Notes: generated by a model from the sequence alone, not told the origin. Counted from the first letter of the stretch, positions 25,228-36,608 are shown. The stretch is 64,000 nt of DNA from Spirodela intermedia (GCA_902729315.2 LR746269.1:6898731-6962730), one strand, 5' to 3'. Made by a program: numbers and translations.

Positions 25228-26089
25228 ATTTTTGGGGTAAATATGTTGCAGATACCTGGTGCTGGCGAACATGCTGATGGAGTCGGAGGTGAATCCCTTT
25301 GACGGGCAGGAGGCTAAGCCGTGAGTCCTCAAATCCCTCTCTCCCCCCTCCTCCATTCCCTTTTTTCTTAGATCGAATCAGCCAGCCCACCCTCCCCTGC
25401 AGATACAAGAACGACCCGGAGATCTTGGCCATGACAAATCTCATCGCCGCTTACCAGCGGAACGAGATCCTGGAATTCGAGAAGATCTTGAAGGTGCTCT
25501 ACCTCCTGGTCATTAAATGAAATTAATTAGTTAATTAATTAGTCATCCTCTTCCCTCTTCTTCTCCGGGTGATCAGAGCAACAGGAGGACGATCATGGAC
25601 GATCCCTTCATCCGGAACTACATCGAGGACCTTCTAAAGAACATCCGGACGCAGGTCCTTCTGAAGCTCATCAAGCCCTACACGAGGATCCGCCTCCCCT
25701 TCATCTCCGAGGTCCCCCTTCCCTTCCCTCCCCTTCATCCCTTTCTCACTCGAGAAACCCTAACCCTAACCCTAATTCTAACTTTCAGGAGCTCAACGTG
25801 CCGGAGAGGGACGTGGAGCAGCTCCTGGTCTCGCTGATCCTCGACAACCGCGTCAACGGCCACATCGACCAGGTCAACCGCCTCCTAGAACGTGGCGACA
25901 GGTATCGATCTAAGTCAACGCCGCCCCTTCCCTTCCTTCCTCACCGAGATCCGGTGGTTTCATCCGGAACCGCCGCCGCTGACGCTTTTTATTTGCAGGT
26001 CAAAGGGGATGAAGAAGTACGCTGCCATCGACAAGTGGAACACTCAGCTCCGTTCTCTCTACCAGACCATCTCCAATAGAGTGGGCTAG
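19999..26089 (+). CDS. CSN2: COP9 signalosome complex subunit 2
   Basis: Subunit of the COP9 signalosome, which removes NEDD8/RUB from cullins; CSN2 contacts the cullin-RING ligase. Twelve exons join in phase: 19999-20008, 20529-20621, 22534-22612, 23288-23528, 23626-23700, 23849-23983, 24431-24618, 25252-25320, 25403-25493, 25577-25711, 25789-25901 and 25999-26089. They give 439 residues, the length of Arabidopsis CSN2/FUS12. The N-terminus is acidic ([20 protein letters not shown]). Helical repeats follow ([40 protein letters not shown]), then the PCI region ([39 protein letters not shown]) and the end [13 protein letters not shown]. Exon 1 codes only ATGGGCTCTG. Intron 7 is an unusual CT-rich minisatellite. 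Confidence 0.97.
23770..23826. repeat. (AT)n(GT)n compound microsatellite in CSN2 intron 5
   Basis: TA run merging into about 17 GT units, then back to TA, 22 bp before the exon 6 acceptor; it occupies the place where a pyrimidine tract would be expected. Confidence 0.85.
24641..25146. repeat. CT-rich minisatellite in CSN2 intron 7
   Basis: Array of about six 75-90 bp units, each a CT run followed by a unique tail. Type A tails read GAAATCAAAGCTGCTTCTTT then TGCAGCATCCCCCAAGATC; type B tails read GTGAAATAAAAGCTCATTTT. The order is A-B-A-A-A-B. Three type A copies end in TTTTGCAG (AG at 24869, 24953 and 25036), each a good match to a 3' splice site. Confidence 0.9.
25155..25228. repeat. GT/AT compound repeat before CSN2 exon 8
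   Basis: Alternating (AT)n and (GT)n runs lead into TTTTTGGGGTAAATATGTTGCAG at the true acceptor (AG at 25250-25251). Confidence 0.8.
25755..25775. repeat. Telomere-like CCCTAA triplet in CSN2 intron 10
   Basis: AAACCCTAA followed by two more CCCTAA units, about 14 bp before the exon 11 acceptor. It is too short to be a telomere remnant of any size; short telo-box runs are common in plant genes. Confidence 0.8.
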
Positions 26090-26105
26090 TCAACTTCTCT
26101 GTCCA

Positions 26106-26106
<1 letters not shown>

Positions 26107-26141
<35 letters not shown>
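26107..26141. repeat. (GCG)11 trinucleotide repeat in CSN2 3' UTR
   Basis: Uninterrupted run of about eleven GCG triplets starting 17 bp after the CSN2 stop codon. Confidence 0.9.
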
Positions 26142-27402
26142 GAAGAAGATCGCCGGCGACCGGGTCAACTCGCCACGGAGTTCTGTCTCTTTCGGGTAGT
26201 CCGCCTGTCGAGTCAACACCACACAGTGAGGACAGATACCGTTTGCTTAAGAAAAAAAAATCCTGAGAACTCGGCATTACTCGTGAAACACGTGGCGAAA
26301 TTGTACTGGAAAGAGAGAGAAGACTGTAGCGAGGGGGCAGGACCGACGATATTTAAAGGCTGCCTGAGAGAGAAAGGCGGAGACAGAGAGCGAGGGAGCA
26401 AGAGAGAGAGAGAGAGATAGGGACACAGAGATACAGAGACCATTCAGTCATTGAAGGCCCAGCGCCACGCCTCAGGCGACTCCCTCATATCTGCCGCCGT
26501 TCTGTTCGGGCTCCTCATCCTCGCTCCCTCTCCGGCACGTGTGTTCTTCGTCGCCGGCAATCTTCGTCCCGAGGGGCCGCCGTCAGTATTCGTTCGAACG
26601 GAAATTATTCAGTCCTGCCTCTCATAATTAACCCTCGCTTCCTCGCCGGTGCATCGGCGTTCACGTTCCTTAATGTGGAGGGCTTATTGCTGGGAGGATG
26701 TCGTATCGGAGGGTGGTTTTCCTACGTTTCTGATTGCCTCTCAGCAGCTTCCACTGCTTTTATTATGTTCGTGAAGGATTTTTGATAATTTACGTCACAC
26801 TAGGGTGAATTCTACGACCTCTCGATGATGTTTCTCCCCGATTCTTGCTCTTATCCGTGGGTGGTATCGTCTGGTTGCAATATGATGGATGTTACTCCTC
26901 GCGTCTCGACTGTTCTATTACATATGAATATCGTACGCTGTGGCCGAATCGATCCCTTGATTATTTTTCGATTATCTCGCCCCGCCTGACATTTCTCAGC
27001 TGTTAGGGTTCACGTCATGAGGATAGCGCTTGTTAAGCAAGGTTGGACTGTTCTTTGGCTACGAATTCCCGAGAGGGAGATCTTTCGATATTTTTGCCCT
27101 CAACTTTCATGGAATTGAACGTCGATGCTTTGGCGGAATTAAATGGAAAGGGGCCCCGGTTTCATACGTGGATCCGGTGGGAAATTATGAGCTTTCACCA
27201 GCTGACGCCTGCTTGTTAGGGCTTTCAGCATTTCAAGATCCACTCGTTAAATCAGGGTTTCCCTTTCTGTCTAGACATTGACTTTTTTGGTGGTGCGCAC
27301 ACATGATGTCATTTGATTTCCTAGTTGACTGAAAATTGGATTTACATGGGGCACAGGTGATCAGACAGAAGGCTACTTTGACTTCGTATATACAATTTGA
27401 GT
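26142..27402. other. CIPK 5' region
   Basis: No coding exon is seen. A GA-rich tract at 26385-26417 and the GC-rich segment to about 26590 look like promoter and non-coding first exon of the downstream kinase; the remaining AT-rich DNA is probably a 5' UTR intron ending before 27403. Confidence 0.5.
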
Positions 27403-30400
27403 ATGAGTGGATCAAAGGTGAAACATAAAGTGGGCAAGTATGAGCTTGGTAGGACAATTGGGGAAGGAACATTTGCAAAAGTCAAGTTCGCAAAAAATAT
27501 GGAGACTGGGGAGCCCGTCGCCATAAAGATTCTTGATAAAGAGAAAGTTCTCAGGCACAAAATGGTTGAGCAGGTCTGTTTCAGAGTCCAATGCGATCCC
27601 TCTTTTTTCTATTCTTTCTTTTTTATCTGTTATGTGCATAAAATTAAATTAGGTAAAGCTTTCCTGGTGACCTAGAAGAAATTGAGAATTCAAACAAGCC
27701 ATTGAAATACTGAAATCATTACTGAATGTGTATGCAGGATTTTAACGACTACTATCTTACATCTTTTCTGTTTGATCTTGTATTATCCCCTTTTTATGCT
27801 GCTCTTTAACAAAAAAATTTCAAGTTTTTGGCCTATATTAATCCTGCTATCTCATTACACAAATCTTATCGTTGAAGTATATTGGAGAGCCTGCCACTTT
27901 TTCTCTTCAATACATTTACACTGAATATTTGATATCACTTTACCAGATCAGACGGGAAATTGCTACAATGAAGTTGATAAAGCATCCTAACGTTGTTCGT
28001 CTGCATGAGGTTTGACTTAATCCTCATCAGTATAAGCTTGTGTTTTTTTTTACTCTTCTTTTCCTAAAATGTACTTATCCTATTCAGGTAATGGGAAGCA
28101 AAACCAGAATCTACATTGTATTGGAATTTGTTACCGGTGGAGAACTCTTTGACAAAATAGTAAGTATTGGATCCTTTGTACTTTGAAAAAAATTATCTCA
28201 TTTTATTTTGGTCGTGTTCCTGGTTTTTAGGTTCAAGCCTGACTTCACCTTCCATCTGTGAAGGGAAGCATCCGCATACAGTTTCACCGAGGAACTGGAT
28301 CACCATTCACATGGTTTGTCGTCTCTATCTGTTGTTGATCATTGCACGTATGTTTTGTGATTTTTGAGGTTAACCACGGTCGGATGAGGGAGGAAGAAGC
28401 GCGTAGGTACTTTCAACAACTCATTAACGCCGTCGACTACTGTCACAGCCGTGGTGTTTACCACCGAGACTTAAAGGTGATGTCGTTTGAACTTGTTGCA
28501 TCCTATGGTTCCCCTTCTTCTTTGGCTGAAATAACGTTTTGCTTCCCGTTTTTTGTCCACAGCCGGAGAATTTACTGCTTGACTCTTGTGGGAGTTTAAA
28601 AGTTTCTGACTTTGGCTTGAGTGCCCTCTCTCGGCAAGTCGGGGTAATTTGTGAGCTGCTACAATATCCCTCATGCACGAAAACTCGAGGCATTGCTGAG
28701 AAATTCATGGCCTGAAAGCATTCTCTGGATTAAATATATTTTAACACTTTGGAATCCATTCTTAAGAGCTGGGCTCATATTACTTCGGATTGACAGCTAA
28801 TTACCATTGCCTTATGGTAGTTAAAATGTCTCAAATCACCGATCTTATTTCTCATTGTTTTGTGCCAAATGACAGCAACCATTTTGATATGACTAAATAG
28901 TTTTTTATACCTGATAACAAAATCCAAGTTGGATATAGGCATTGGCGTGGTTTGTTCAATTTCTTACTAATCCGAGCTTTTGATTTTTAAATATGCGACG
29001 AAAAACCCCTCCATTTTTTCTGCTCCCTGAATCGTCCATTTTAAATTAATTTACATGTTCTGAAGGTATAATTTTAGAACAGTTCTCGCCTCACCTGGAG
29101 ATCCACTTCTCCTAAGGCCATGATACTTCCATCAATCTTTATTTGTTCATGTTCTTAAAAAGCCCTTTATCCTACCATATTCTTAATTTTTTTTTCTTTA
29201 TGATCTTTGATACCTTTTTCTACCTGTGTTCTTTCTCCCAGGATGATGGCCTGTTCCACACCACATGCGGCACTCCAAACTACGTTGCTCCAGAGGTTCC
29301 CACTCCCACATTAATCCGAATGCCTACTGATTCGTTCATATGATCTTTGACTATGAATCGGAATTTCTTTGCTTCCATGTCACCTTGGGCAGGTCCTCAG
29401 TGATAGAGGATATGACGGTGCAACCGCAGATTTGTGGTCCTGTGGTGTCATCCTGTTCGTATTACTTGCAGGTTACTTGCCTTTTGATGATCCTAATCTA
29501 TTGATCCTGTATAAAAAAGTGAGCATTGTACCAATTTTGGAGTGGCCTCGTCTTCCCCCCCCCCCTCCCCTCTCCCGTTCATTCGATGCTCTCACCTGGT
29601 GCAGATATCCGCTTCTGAGTTCACATGCCCTCCATGGCTGTCCTTTCCGGCGAGGAAGCTGATCACGAGAATTCTCGATCCAAATCCGATGACCGTAAGC
29701 ATAATCTCCTCTTCATGCTTTAATATTCTTGGATCATATCATCTCACGAACGTCAACCACCCGGTTCGAATCATCCATCTTCCTTTCGAATGAAAACCCG
29801 GATCAAAGCTGTGTGTCTGCTTATCTCATTGATCTATCGACCATCACCAGAAAAAAAAAAGGGATGCGTGGTTCTTCAGAAGTTTTTTTTCAATGTATTT
29901 TATCTAATTTGGGGCAAGTTAAATACATAATTCTCAAGGAAATTCTTTTTTCCCCCACAAAGCAGATGTTCATCTCTCTGGATTGATATCTATTTTTAAT
30001 GCTTGTGGCCATGCAGAGGATCACCATCGCCGAGATTCTGGAGGATGAGTGGTTCAAGAAAGACTTCAAGCCCCCTGAATTCGAAGAGAAGTATGAGGCC
30101 AATGTGGATGACATTGACGCCGCCTTCAAGGACTCGGAAGTTAGTTGAAGACGAGATGCCTTCCCTTCTCTTGAGTTCTCTATCAGAAATGGACCGTTGA
30201 CATTTTCTTTTACCAAAAAAAAAAAAAAAAAAAAAAAAACAGGAACACCATGTGATGGAGAAGAGAGAGCGGGAGCCGGTCGCCATGAATGCCTTCGAAC
30301 TGATTTCAATGTCCAAAGCTCTGAATCTCGGGAACTTGTTCGATTCAGAGGAGGTCCGTTTTACTTTTTCGGGCAGTTTCCTTTATAAGTGAGGGGTTGA

Positions 30401-30951
30401 GTTTCGTGTACTTTACTTTTTAAGCTAGACAGGGGTTGACTTTTTGTTGGCCTTGTTCATGGCAGGAGTTCAAGCGCAATACCCGCTTCACCTCGAAGTA
30501 TCCGGCGAATGAAATCATCAGCAAGATTGAAGAAGCGGTGAAGCCACTCGGATTCGACATCCAGAGGAAGAACTACAAGGTGATTATTCATATGAAATCC
30601 TTGAGAGTTCGAGGTATCCGGCGGCCTGATTTATTCTTGGTTTTCCCAGATGAGGTTGGAAAATGTGAAGGCCGGGAGAAAGGGCAATCTGAACATTGCT
30701 ACAGAGGTATTTATCCAGGAAATCAGGAACGTTGTTCAGTCTTCTCAGGGCCTGGTCCCATGGGATCTTGTTCAGACAACTGATTGTCTTCCCGTTGACT
30801 TCCAGGTGTTCCAGGTGGCTCCTTCCATTCACATGGTCGAGGTGAGGAAGGCAAAGGGGGACACCTTGGAGTTCCACAAGGTGCGCATCATAATCGAGTC
30901 TTTTGGTTTCATTGGGCCTGTGGTTTGTTCGTAAAAATGCCATCTCTTCAC

Positions 30952-30985
<34 letters not shown>

Positions 30986-31283
30986 GAGCACGGCCCGAGG
31001 TTTGAAATCCTTCAGGAGCCCATAAAATGGCCTGTAGACTAGACCCATAAGGAGCTTGGGCCCTGCCGGGTCCTCTACTTTGCAGGGGAGAGAGAGAGAG
31101 AGAGAGAGTAGATTTTTACGATGTACTCGGTCGAGTGGCATCTCTCCTCTCCTGCACTATCAACAGATCATTCTGACGAACTTCTCTTGGGTCCTCTCCC
31201 AGTTCTACAAGAGTCTCTCGGCAAGCCTCAAAGACGTCGTCTGGAAGTCGCATGACGACCTGCAAGGCCAGGCCCCCGAGTGA
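27403..31283 (+). CDS. CBL-interacting protein kinase (CIPK3/26 type)
   Basis: Ser/Thr kinase activated by calcium-bound CBL sensors. Fourteen exons join in phase: 27403-27573, 27947-28009, 28088-28159, 28369-28476, 28563-28643, 29242-29295, 29393-29518, 29605-29694, 30017-30139, 30243-30353, 30466-30579, 30650-30706, 30806-30880 and 31203-31283, giving 441 residues. Visible kinase motifs are the glycine loop GEGTFAKV (20-27), VAIK lysine 42, HRD (134-136), DFG (154-156) and APE (181-183). The CBL-binding NAF motif is NAFELISMS (312-320), followed by the PPI region and [20 protein letters not shown]. These features place it in the intron-rich clade nearest CIPK26/CIPK3. The start is the ATG of [17 protein letters not shown]. 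Exon 10's acceptor follows a 25-A run instead of pyrimidines. Confidence 0.96.
30215..30239. repeat. A25 homopolymer before CIPK exon 10
   Basis: Twenty-five A directly abut the CAG acceptor of exon 10 (exon starts at 30243). Confidence 0.85.
30956..31108. repeat. Two GA microsatellites in last CIPK intron
   Basis: (GA)n runs at about 30956-30984 and 31086-31108 lie in the final CIPK intron (30881-31202), about 100 bp apart. Confidence 0.8.
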
Positions 31284-31515
31284 CACCTACCGGTCAACCT
31301 GGAGCTCTCCCCCTCTCCAAGCAATGTCCTCTCTCTCTCTCTCTCTCTCTATACTGATCTCTACTGGTCTCTGTAGAGCATCGTCTCAGCTGCGGGTGGG
31401 GGAGCGTATCCTAAAATTCCTCGTCAGCCATCTTCTTGCCGGCTCTGAGGGTCTTCCATCTGTATGCATTTCACCACCCAGACTTGTCGTTTGCATCCAT
31501 CTCCTGCACTTCTTC

Positions 31516-31560
<45 letters not shown>

Positions 31561-31812
31561 CGGCCCATTATATGGTTTTTGACAGGTTGTGAAGGTCGAA
31601 ATTGTACGGATCTTTGAAATCTTCGGTGATCAATCTATCCTCCGTTTATCTCTCTGCTTCCGCGCCCCTCTCTCTCCTCTCTCCTGCGGGTGTAGTAATT
31701 CTCCGTCTCATTCCTCACGTGTGAAAATAGCGAATACCACGCGGTAATAAGACGCGATCGGTAGGCTCCTTATTTTATCATATTACTTCGGAGCTCGGCC
31801 CATCTGTCGCCT
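31284..31812. other. Convergent intergenic between CIPK and FSH genes
   Basis: 3' flanks of two convergent genes. Contains CT tracts at 31328-31352 and 31519-31558. No coding segment is supported; open frames here read Ser-Leu or Arg-Glu repeats from the microsatellites. Confidence 0.5.
31519..31558. repeat. (CT)20 microsatellite
   Basis: Pure CT run between the convergent CIPK and FSH genes. Confidence 0.9.
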
Positions 31813-32251
31813 TCATTCTTTTCCAGCAGCTCCGTTCGCCGCTGCAACGCCACCGGCGATCTCCACCGCCGCCGTGCCCTTTGAAGGCGCTGGTCCTCCC
31901 TCGTCGCCGCCACCGCCAGCTCCTCCGTTCTCCGCCGGGGGGACCTCCGGCGGAGTCCGTTCACTCGGCGGCGCCAACGCCGCCGTGTCCTTTAAAGGCA
32001 GGGGTTCTCCCGGGTCATAACCGCCGGCGGCGGCTCCGTTCTCCGCCGCGGCCCCGCCGGCGATCCCCCGCGTCCATTCGCTGAGCTGCACCACCGCCGC
32101 CGCATCTGAGCAATGTCAACGTCTCCCGTCAACTCCGACAGATAGATAGATAGAAAGAGACAGATAAATAAACAGAGAGAGAGAGAGAGATAAATAGATA
32201 GATCAATAGATAGACCGATAGAGAGTTAGATAGGTGGATAAATAGACATGC

Positions 32252-32289
<38 letters not shown>

Positions 32290-33318
32290 AGAGAGAGAGA
32301 GAGAGTGAGAGTGGAGACCGAGTCTAGGGACAATGTGGCCATAAGGGTGACGGATGATCAGGGGGTCAACGAAGGCGGTGACGAGATCCTCGGAAGGGAG
32401 CTTGAGCCAGTCCTCGTCTCCGATGAGATGGACGGAGTTGACCTCGATGGGCTTCCCGTAGGCGGCTTCGCAAATGGCGGGGTCCCTGAACTTGCTGCCG
32501 GAGATGGAAACGAAGAGCTTCACCGGTGGCTGCTCCTGCAAGATCTTCCCCTGTTGACCGCCGACAGCGGAAAAGTTAGAGGGGATGCCACTTCGGGAAA
32601 ACCTTCGGAGTATCTATCCTTTCGGTTCTGTCTCACCTTGGCCTGGTATCCGAGCAGAAGCGCCGCGATCGTTGCACCCTAAAGAAAAAAACAGTGGGAG
32701 TTGACTTAGAACCTACTAAGCCCAGAAAAATCTGCGGCCGGCTTCTTACTTATCACTTGGCCCATTTGATCGACTACTTTAATAATCATAATAAATAAAT
32801 AAATACGGTGACGTTCGCACAGTTGAAGGCTTTTTCAGCGACCCAAAACGAAAAAAGACCCTAAAAAATAAAAATAAACTACAGTATTGGTTCCAAACGA
32901 GAAGGCTCATCGAAATTCATCCAGAATCCGAGGATCATCCGAAAGTCAACAGCGGAATGGAGGACCAGAGGAAGTCAAACTTGGAGAGAGAGAGAGAAAG
33001 AGAGAAGTCCGGAGGGGAGGAAGGCCGCTGTTACCTGAGAGAAGCCGAGATAGCCGTCGAAGGGGCCGTTGGTGGCGATGTACTCGCAGAGGAAGGAGAT
33101 GCATGCGTCCAGGTTCTCGTACTCGGTGAATTCCTGATCGGGAAATTTCGCTCGCTCAGTTCACACACAATTTTGCCGGCTCGTCCGAAGAACCCACCCA
33201 CCTTGTTGAACTGGAACCACTCGAAGTACGGCGGCGGGAAGATCCTCTCTATATCCGACTTCCCCCCAGCCGGGAATATTCCGTCCGGGAACACCTGCAT
33301 GCCCCCCAAGACCTCCGT

Positions 33319-33364
<46 letters not shown>

Positions 33365-33540
33365 GAGAGATGAGTAGAGAGAGAGACGAGGTCGAAGGAG
33401 GAGAAGATTGAGGGGTCCCATCGGGAGATCTGCTTCCTGAGGAAGCTGCCGCTGGTGCGGAAACCGTGGAGGCAGAGGATCTTCATCTTCTTCTTCTTCC
33501 TCGGCCCCCCGGCGGCTTTCTGCTCGAGAGCTTCCACCAT
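31813..33540 (-). CDS. FSH-family serine hydrolase with long C-terminal tail
   Basis: Alpha/beta hydrolase of the FSH1/OVCA2 family. Six exons join in phase: 33388-33540, 33202-33294, 33035-33133, 32637-32678, 32319-32550 and 31813-32105, giving 303 residues. Hydrolase features are MKILCLHGFRTSGSFL (19-34), PPPYFEWFQFNKEFTEYENL, nucleophile elbow GFSQGA with Ser114, HLIGDEDWLK (acid near D174-D176) and GHIVPRLD with His201. Plant relatives usually end soon after the His motif plus a short helix. Here exon 6 adds about 97 residues, very rich in Ala, Gly, Pro and Glu, with imperfect internal repeats, ending ANGAAGKE. Intron 1 (33295-33387) is almost entirely CT repeat. Two starts are possible, at residue 1 or Met19; residue 1 is annotated. 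Confidence 0.88.
32255..32285. repeat. (AT)n microsatellite in FSH intron 5
   Basis: AT run followed by GA repeats just downstream (minus-strand sense) of the exon 5 donor; the wider 32130-32320 region is GATA/GA-rich. Confidence 0.85.
33319..33385. repeat. GA/CT microsatellite forming FSH intron 1
   Basis: GA run (CT in the transcript) that begins at the exon 1 donor itself (GTCTCTCTCT) and fills most of the 93-nt intron. Confidence 0.9.
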
Positions 33541-33922
33541 TCTCGCTTCCTTCTTGGACCTTTTGTTTTTTCCGGCGGCCTGAGTGAGATCGCGACGGCG
33601 GGGAAGAAGAGGAGCTTATAAATAGGAGAGGACGGTGGGGATCCTCCGCCCTTACTAGTTGGTGCAACACGCTCCACAGAAACCACCTACCTCTCTCTCT
33701 CTCTCTCTCTCTCTATCGACTGTGGAGGCTGCGACACCTACCACCCACCCCTCCTATCGGATGCTGATCCAATAAGAAATACCGATATGGCCGGGATCCG
33801 AAGGGTAGAGATAGAGAGAGTGATGGTCTGGTGCATGCCCTCTCAGCGAAGCTTTGAAAGAAGGTTGGAGGGGAGAAAGAGAGAGGAAACTCAGAGTTAT
33901 GGCCTGGTCCCTGCGATCTTCT

Positions 33923-33964
<42 letters not shown>

Positions 33965-34540
33965 TTATCCCCTGGTGCATGCTCTCAGAGCGAAGCTTTG
34001 AAAGAAGGCAGGAGGAGAGAAAGAGAGAGAGGAAACTCGGAGTTATGGCCTAGTACATGTTATCTGAGGGAAGCTTCGAAAGAAGGGGGAAGGAGAGAGA
34101 GAGAGAGAGAGAAACAGTACGAGGAGGGAGAGAGGAAGAGAGCAAGCGGAAGAAAGAGAGGTGGAATTGTAGCCGTGAGACTCGCCGCCAGCCTGCCAGA
34201 ACGACGGCTACCTCGTAGGCAAACAGCCCACCCGCGCCAACGGTCACAGGAGGCCTGCGTCGGCAACTAACTACGGTTAGATTGACCCAGTGCAGGTGGG
34301 CCTGTGGAGAGAGAACACGTAGATGAGATCCAGCCGTTCAAGTATGATCTGACAGTAAAGAATTCGCTCTTCGAGACCAGGCGGCTCTCCGTGAATAGTC
34401 GTGATTATGCGAGCACTTGCCCTCCGATCGATCCCTCTACGGGTGGGCTCCCCCCCTCCCTCCCACGCGTCCATCAATCTCACGTTCCTCCCTGGAATTC
34501 GGCGACGGGGATAATTTGGCAATCTCCAGTTAGTTGCTGA
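33541..34540. other. Divergent promoter between FSH and UBC22
   Basis: About 1 kb separating two divergently transcribed genes. It contains a CT tract (33692-33713), a GA-containing minisatellite (33840-34110) and a GC-rich stretch near 34420-34500 ahead of the probable UBC22 first exon. No coding segment is supported. Confidence 0.5.
33840..34111. repeat. Minisatellite with GA tracts, about 3 units
   Basis: The block CGAAGCTTTGAAAGAAGG recurs at about 33847 and 33991 and, as GGAAGCTTCGAAAGAAGG, near 34070; each is followed by a GA tract and GGAAACTC(A/G)GAGTTATGGCC. The unit is roughly 80-145 bp, differing mainly by GA length. Confidence 0.85.
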
Positions 34541-36608
34541 TTCCTCCCATTCTTTTCGTCGTCAAGATCGTCGAATTCCTCGGCGTTCTTCTCCTCCTCT
34601 TGCTCGAGGTTCACTCTCCCATTCCCAGGTGTGGGATTAATTTTTCTTTTCTCTGCAATTTTTTGTTCCTCTGATCATGTGGTTGAATTTTCTGAGATTT
34701 GTCGTCTTGGACTTGCTTCTACTATTCAATTTTGTGGCTATTTTATTGTATGATGTTGCTTCGCTGTGGAGCCTTCTCGAGAGGGATTCAATCGTAGCGA
34801 TGTCGATATTTCAGCATGTCGTCGAATCAGAGCCTCTTGTCGCATTATTTATCATTGTGGTCTGAATCTTGACTTGATCGTCTCATCTTTGTCCCCGTGA
34901 TGTCATATTCGTTGACGAATGAGGTTATTTTATTTTCCCTTGAGCTTCGAGGAACTGCGCTGGATTTCAACTTAGCCTCTTTTTTTTTTCGGCAACATAT
35001 CTCGGGATGGTAACAATGCGTTATTTTCCTTCTTTACAGGGTTTTCATTCCCTTTCGTTTCCTAATTTATCAATGTTGTAGTTCTTTTGGTTAATATCAT
35101 GTAAGGAATTATATCCATCGCTCCTTTTTCATCCTTGTGCCTCGATATCCCTTTTTCAACTTATGGGATCGGATGCATTTGATAGTAAACATTTGAGAAT
35201 ATGATAAATTATTTTCCTTGACTGGAGTACCCGGTTTTTCTTTTATATATTTTTTTCTGCGGATAGGAGTAAATATTCGACTAATCTTCGATTTTTTAAT
35301 TATTTAGTTTCAAGAAAAGAAGGCCTCGTCTTTGATAGAAATAATATTGGTTCCGGTCTCAGGCAATGCTATGGTTCTGTATTATTTTATGTGTGGAGTT
35401 TTATTTCATTTTCCTGTTATGTTTTCGTAAAATGTGTTTTTGTGCTTGCGAATAATTCGGTCCTTCCCCTCCACCTCAGATACTGCCCCAACCAACTGTC
35501 GTGCCACTTTTGAGATTGCATTTATCTTAGTTTAAATCATGTTCAGGATGTATACTATCTGAGGACCAATGGTGTCATGAGAATTATACATGGTCTTGCC
35601 GAAGATATGCTAAATCATGTTTTTATTGTCTCATTATGGCGAAGGATCGCCTTGTTTTTGTTCAGCGAGTTTGAAGTCTCAGCTCTGAAAAGTTTGGTCT
35701 CGCATAATCAACAGCATCGTCAAGTTTTGTGCTTCTCTGCGGGGCTTTTATTTTCAGCATTTTCATTATAGTGCTGCTTTAAAAACGACTGCCTTATTAG
35801 CTTGTAGTTTTGCATTACATGTCGTGCTACTTCCGAGAAAAGGAAGAATATCTGGGTTCTGCTTTGGTTGGATTGATTGTACTTTCGGATGACACCATGC
35901 CATGGCTCTGGTTTTGCAGTTACACGAAAATTCTACATGCTTTACTTGTGAGGTATCTCCCTCTTTGAGGCCTATGCTGGATGGCGAGTGGGTTTCTTGA
36001 ATGCCTGGTTTTGGATTTGTATCAAAGTGTTGAATGAAATTTTTACTCGACTAGGAATTTTGCATTTTTATTACCTATGTTTATGCTTTGTTTTGGTTCC
36101 GTTGCGGGGGCGTCCGGCTCTTTTTCTACCGAGCCTAACAAGGCTATTCAAGAGGGTCAGTTCTCCCTGTATGGTATTTTTGACGGAATACTTTTCTCCT
36201 ATGCTTTTTTTGTTTTAGGGAGAGAGTGCCAACTTGGATTTATTTGCTTATTTGACCTTATTTTTGAAAGTGCAAAGTCACGGGTGGTAGCTTTGGAGAA
36301 ATATTTTCTCAATGAACATTTTTTGCTGTGCAGGTCTTCTACTCTCCTCCCCTTCGTGCAAGAGAAAATCCACCTAACCCCCTTTCTCCACTGGCACACA
36401 CAGATATATTGGTGAGAACATGAGCGGTAAACATACTTAACAGAAGACGCCACTTCTCATCTTGTCAGTATTTCATGCAATTTATGGATAAATTTGTATT
36501 TTCTTCTGTACAGGATTTGGATGCAACTTCCATTTCTGAGATTGTGGTAGAACGGCGTTCTTTTGCCAATAGGAAGGAGGATAGGAGTCGTACTTCGGCC
36601 TTCCTCTC
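34541..36608 (+). other. UBC22 5' leader with introns
   Basis: Probable non-coding first exon ending at CCCAG before GTGTGG (34629), then a long AT-rich, T-rich intron. A later leader exon, starting after TCTGTACAG near 36514, carries the start codon at its 3' end. The long open frames in this stretch have no recognisable protein features. Confidence 0.45.

Noticed and set aside
25755-25775. Interstitial telomere
   Set aside because: Only about three CCCTAA units inside an intron; a telobox-like motif, not a fusion scar.
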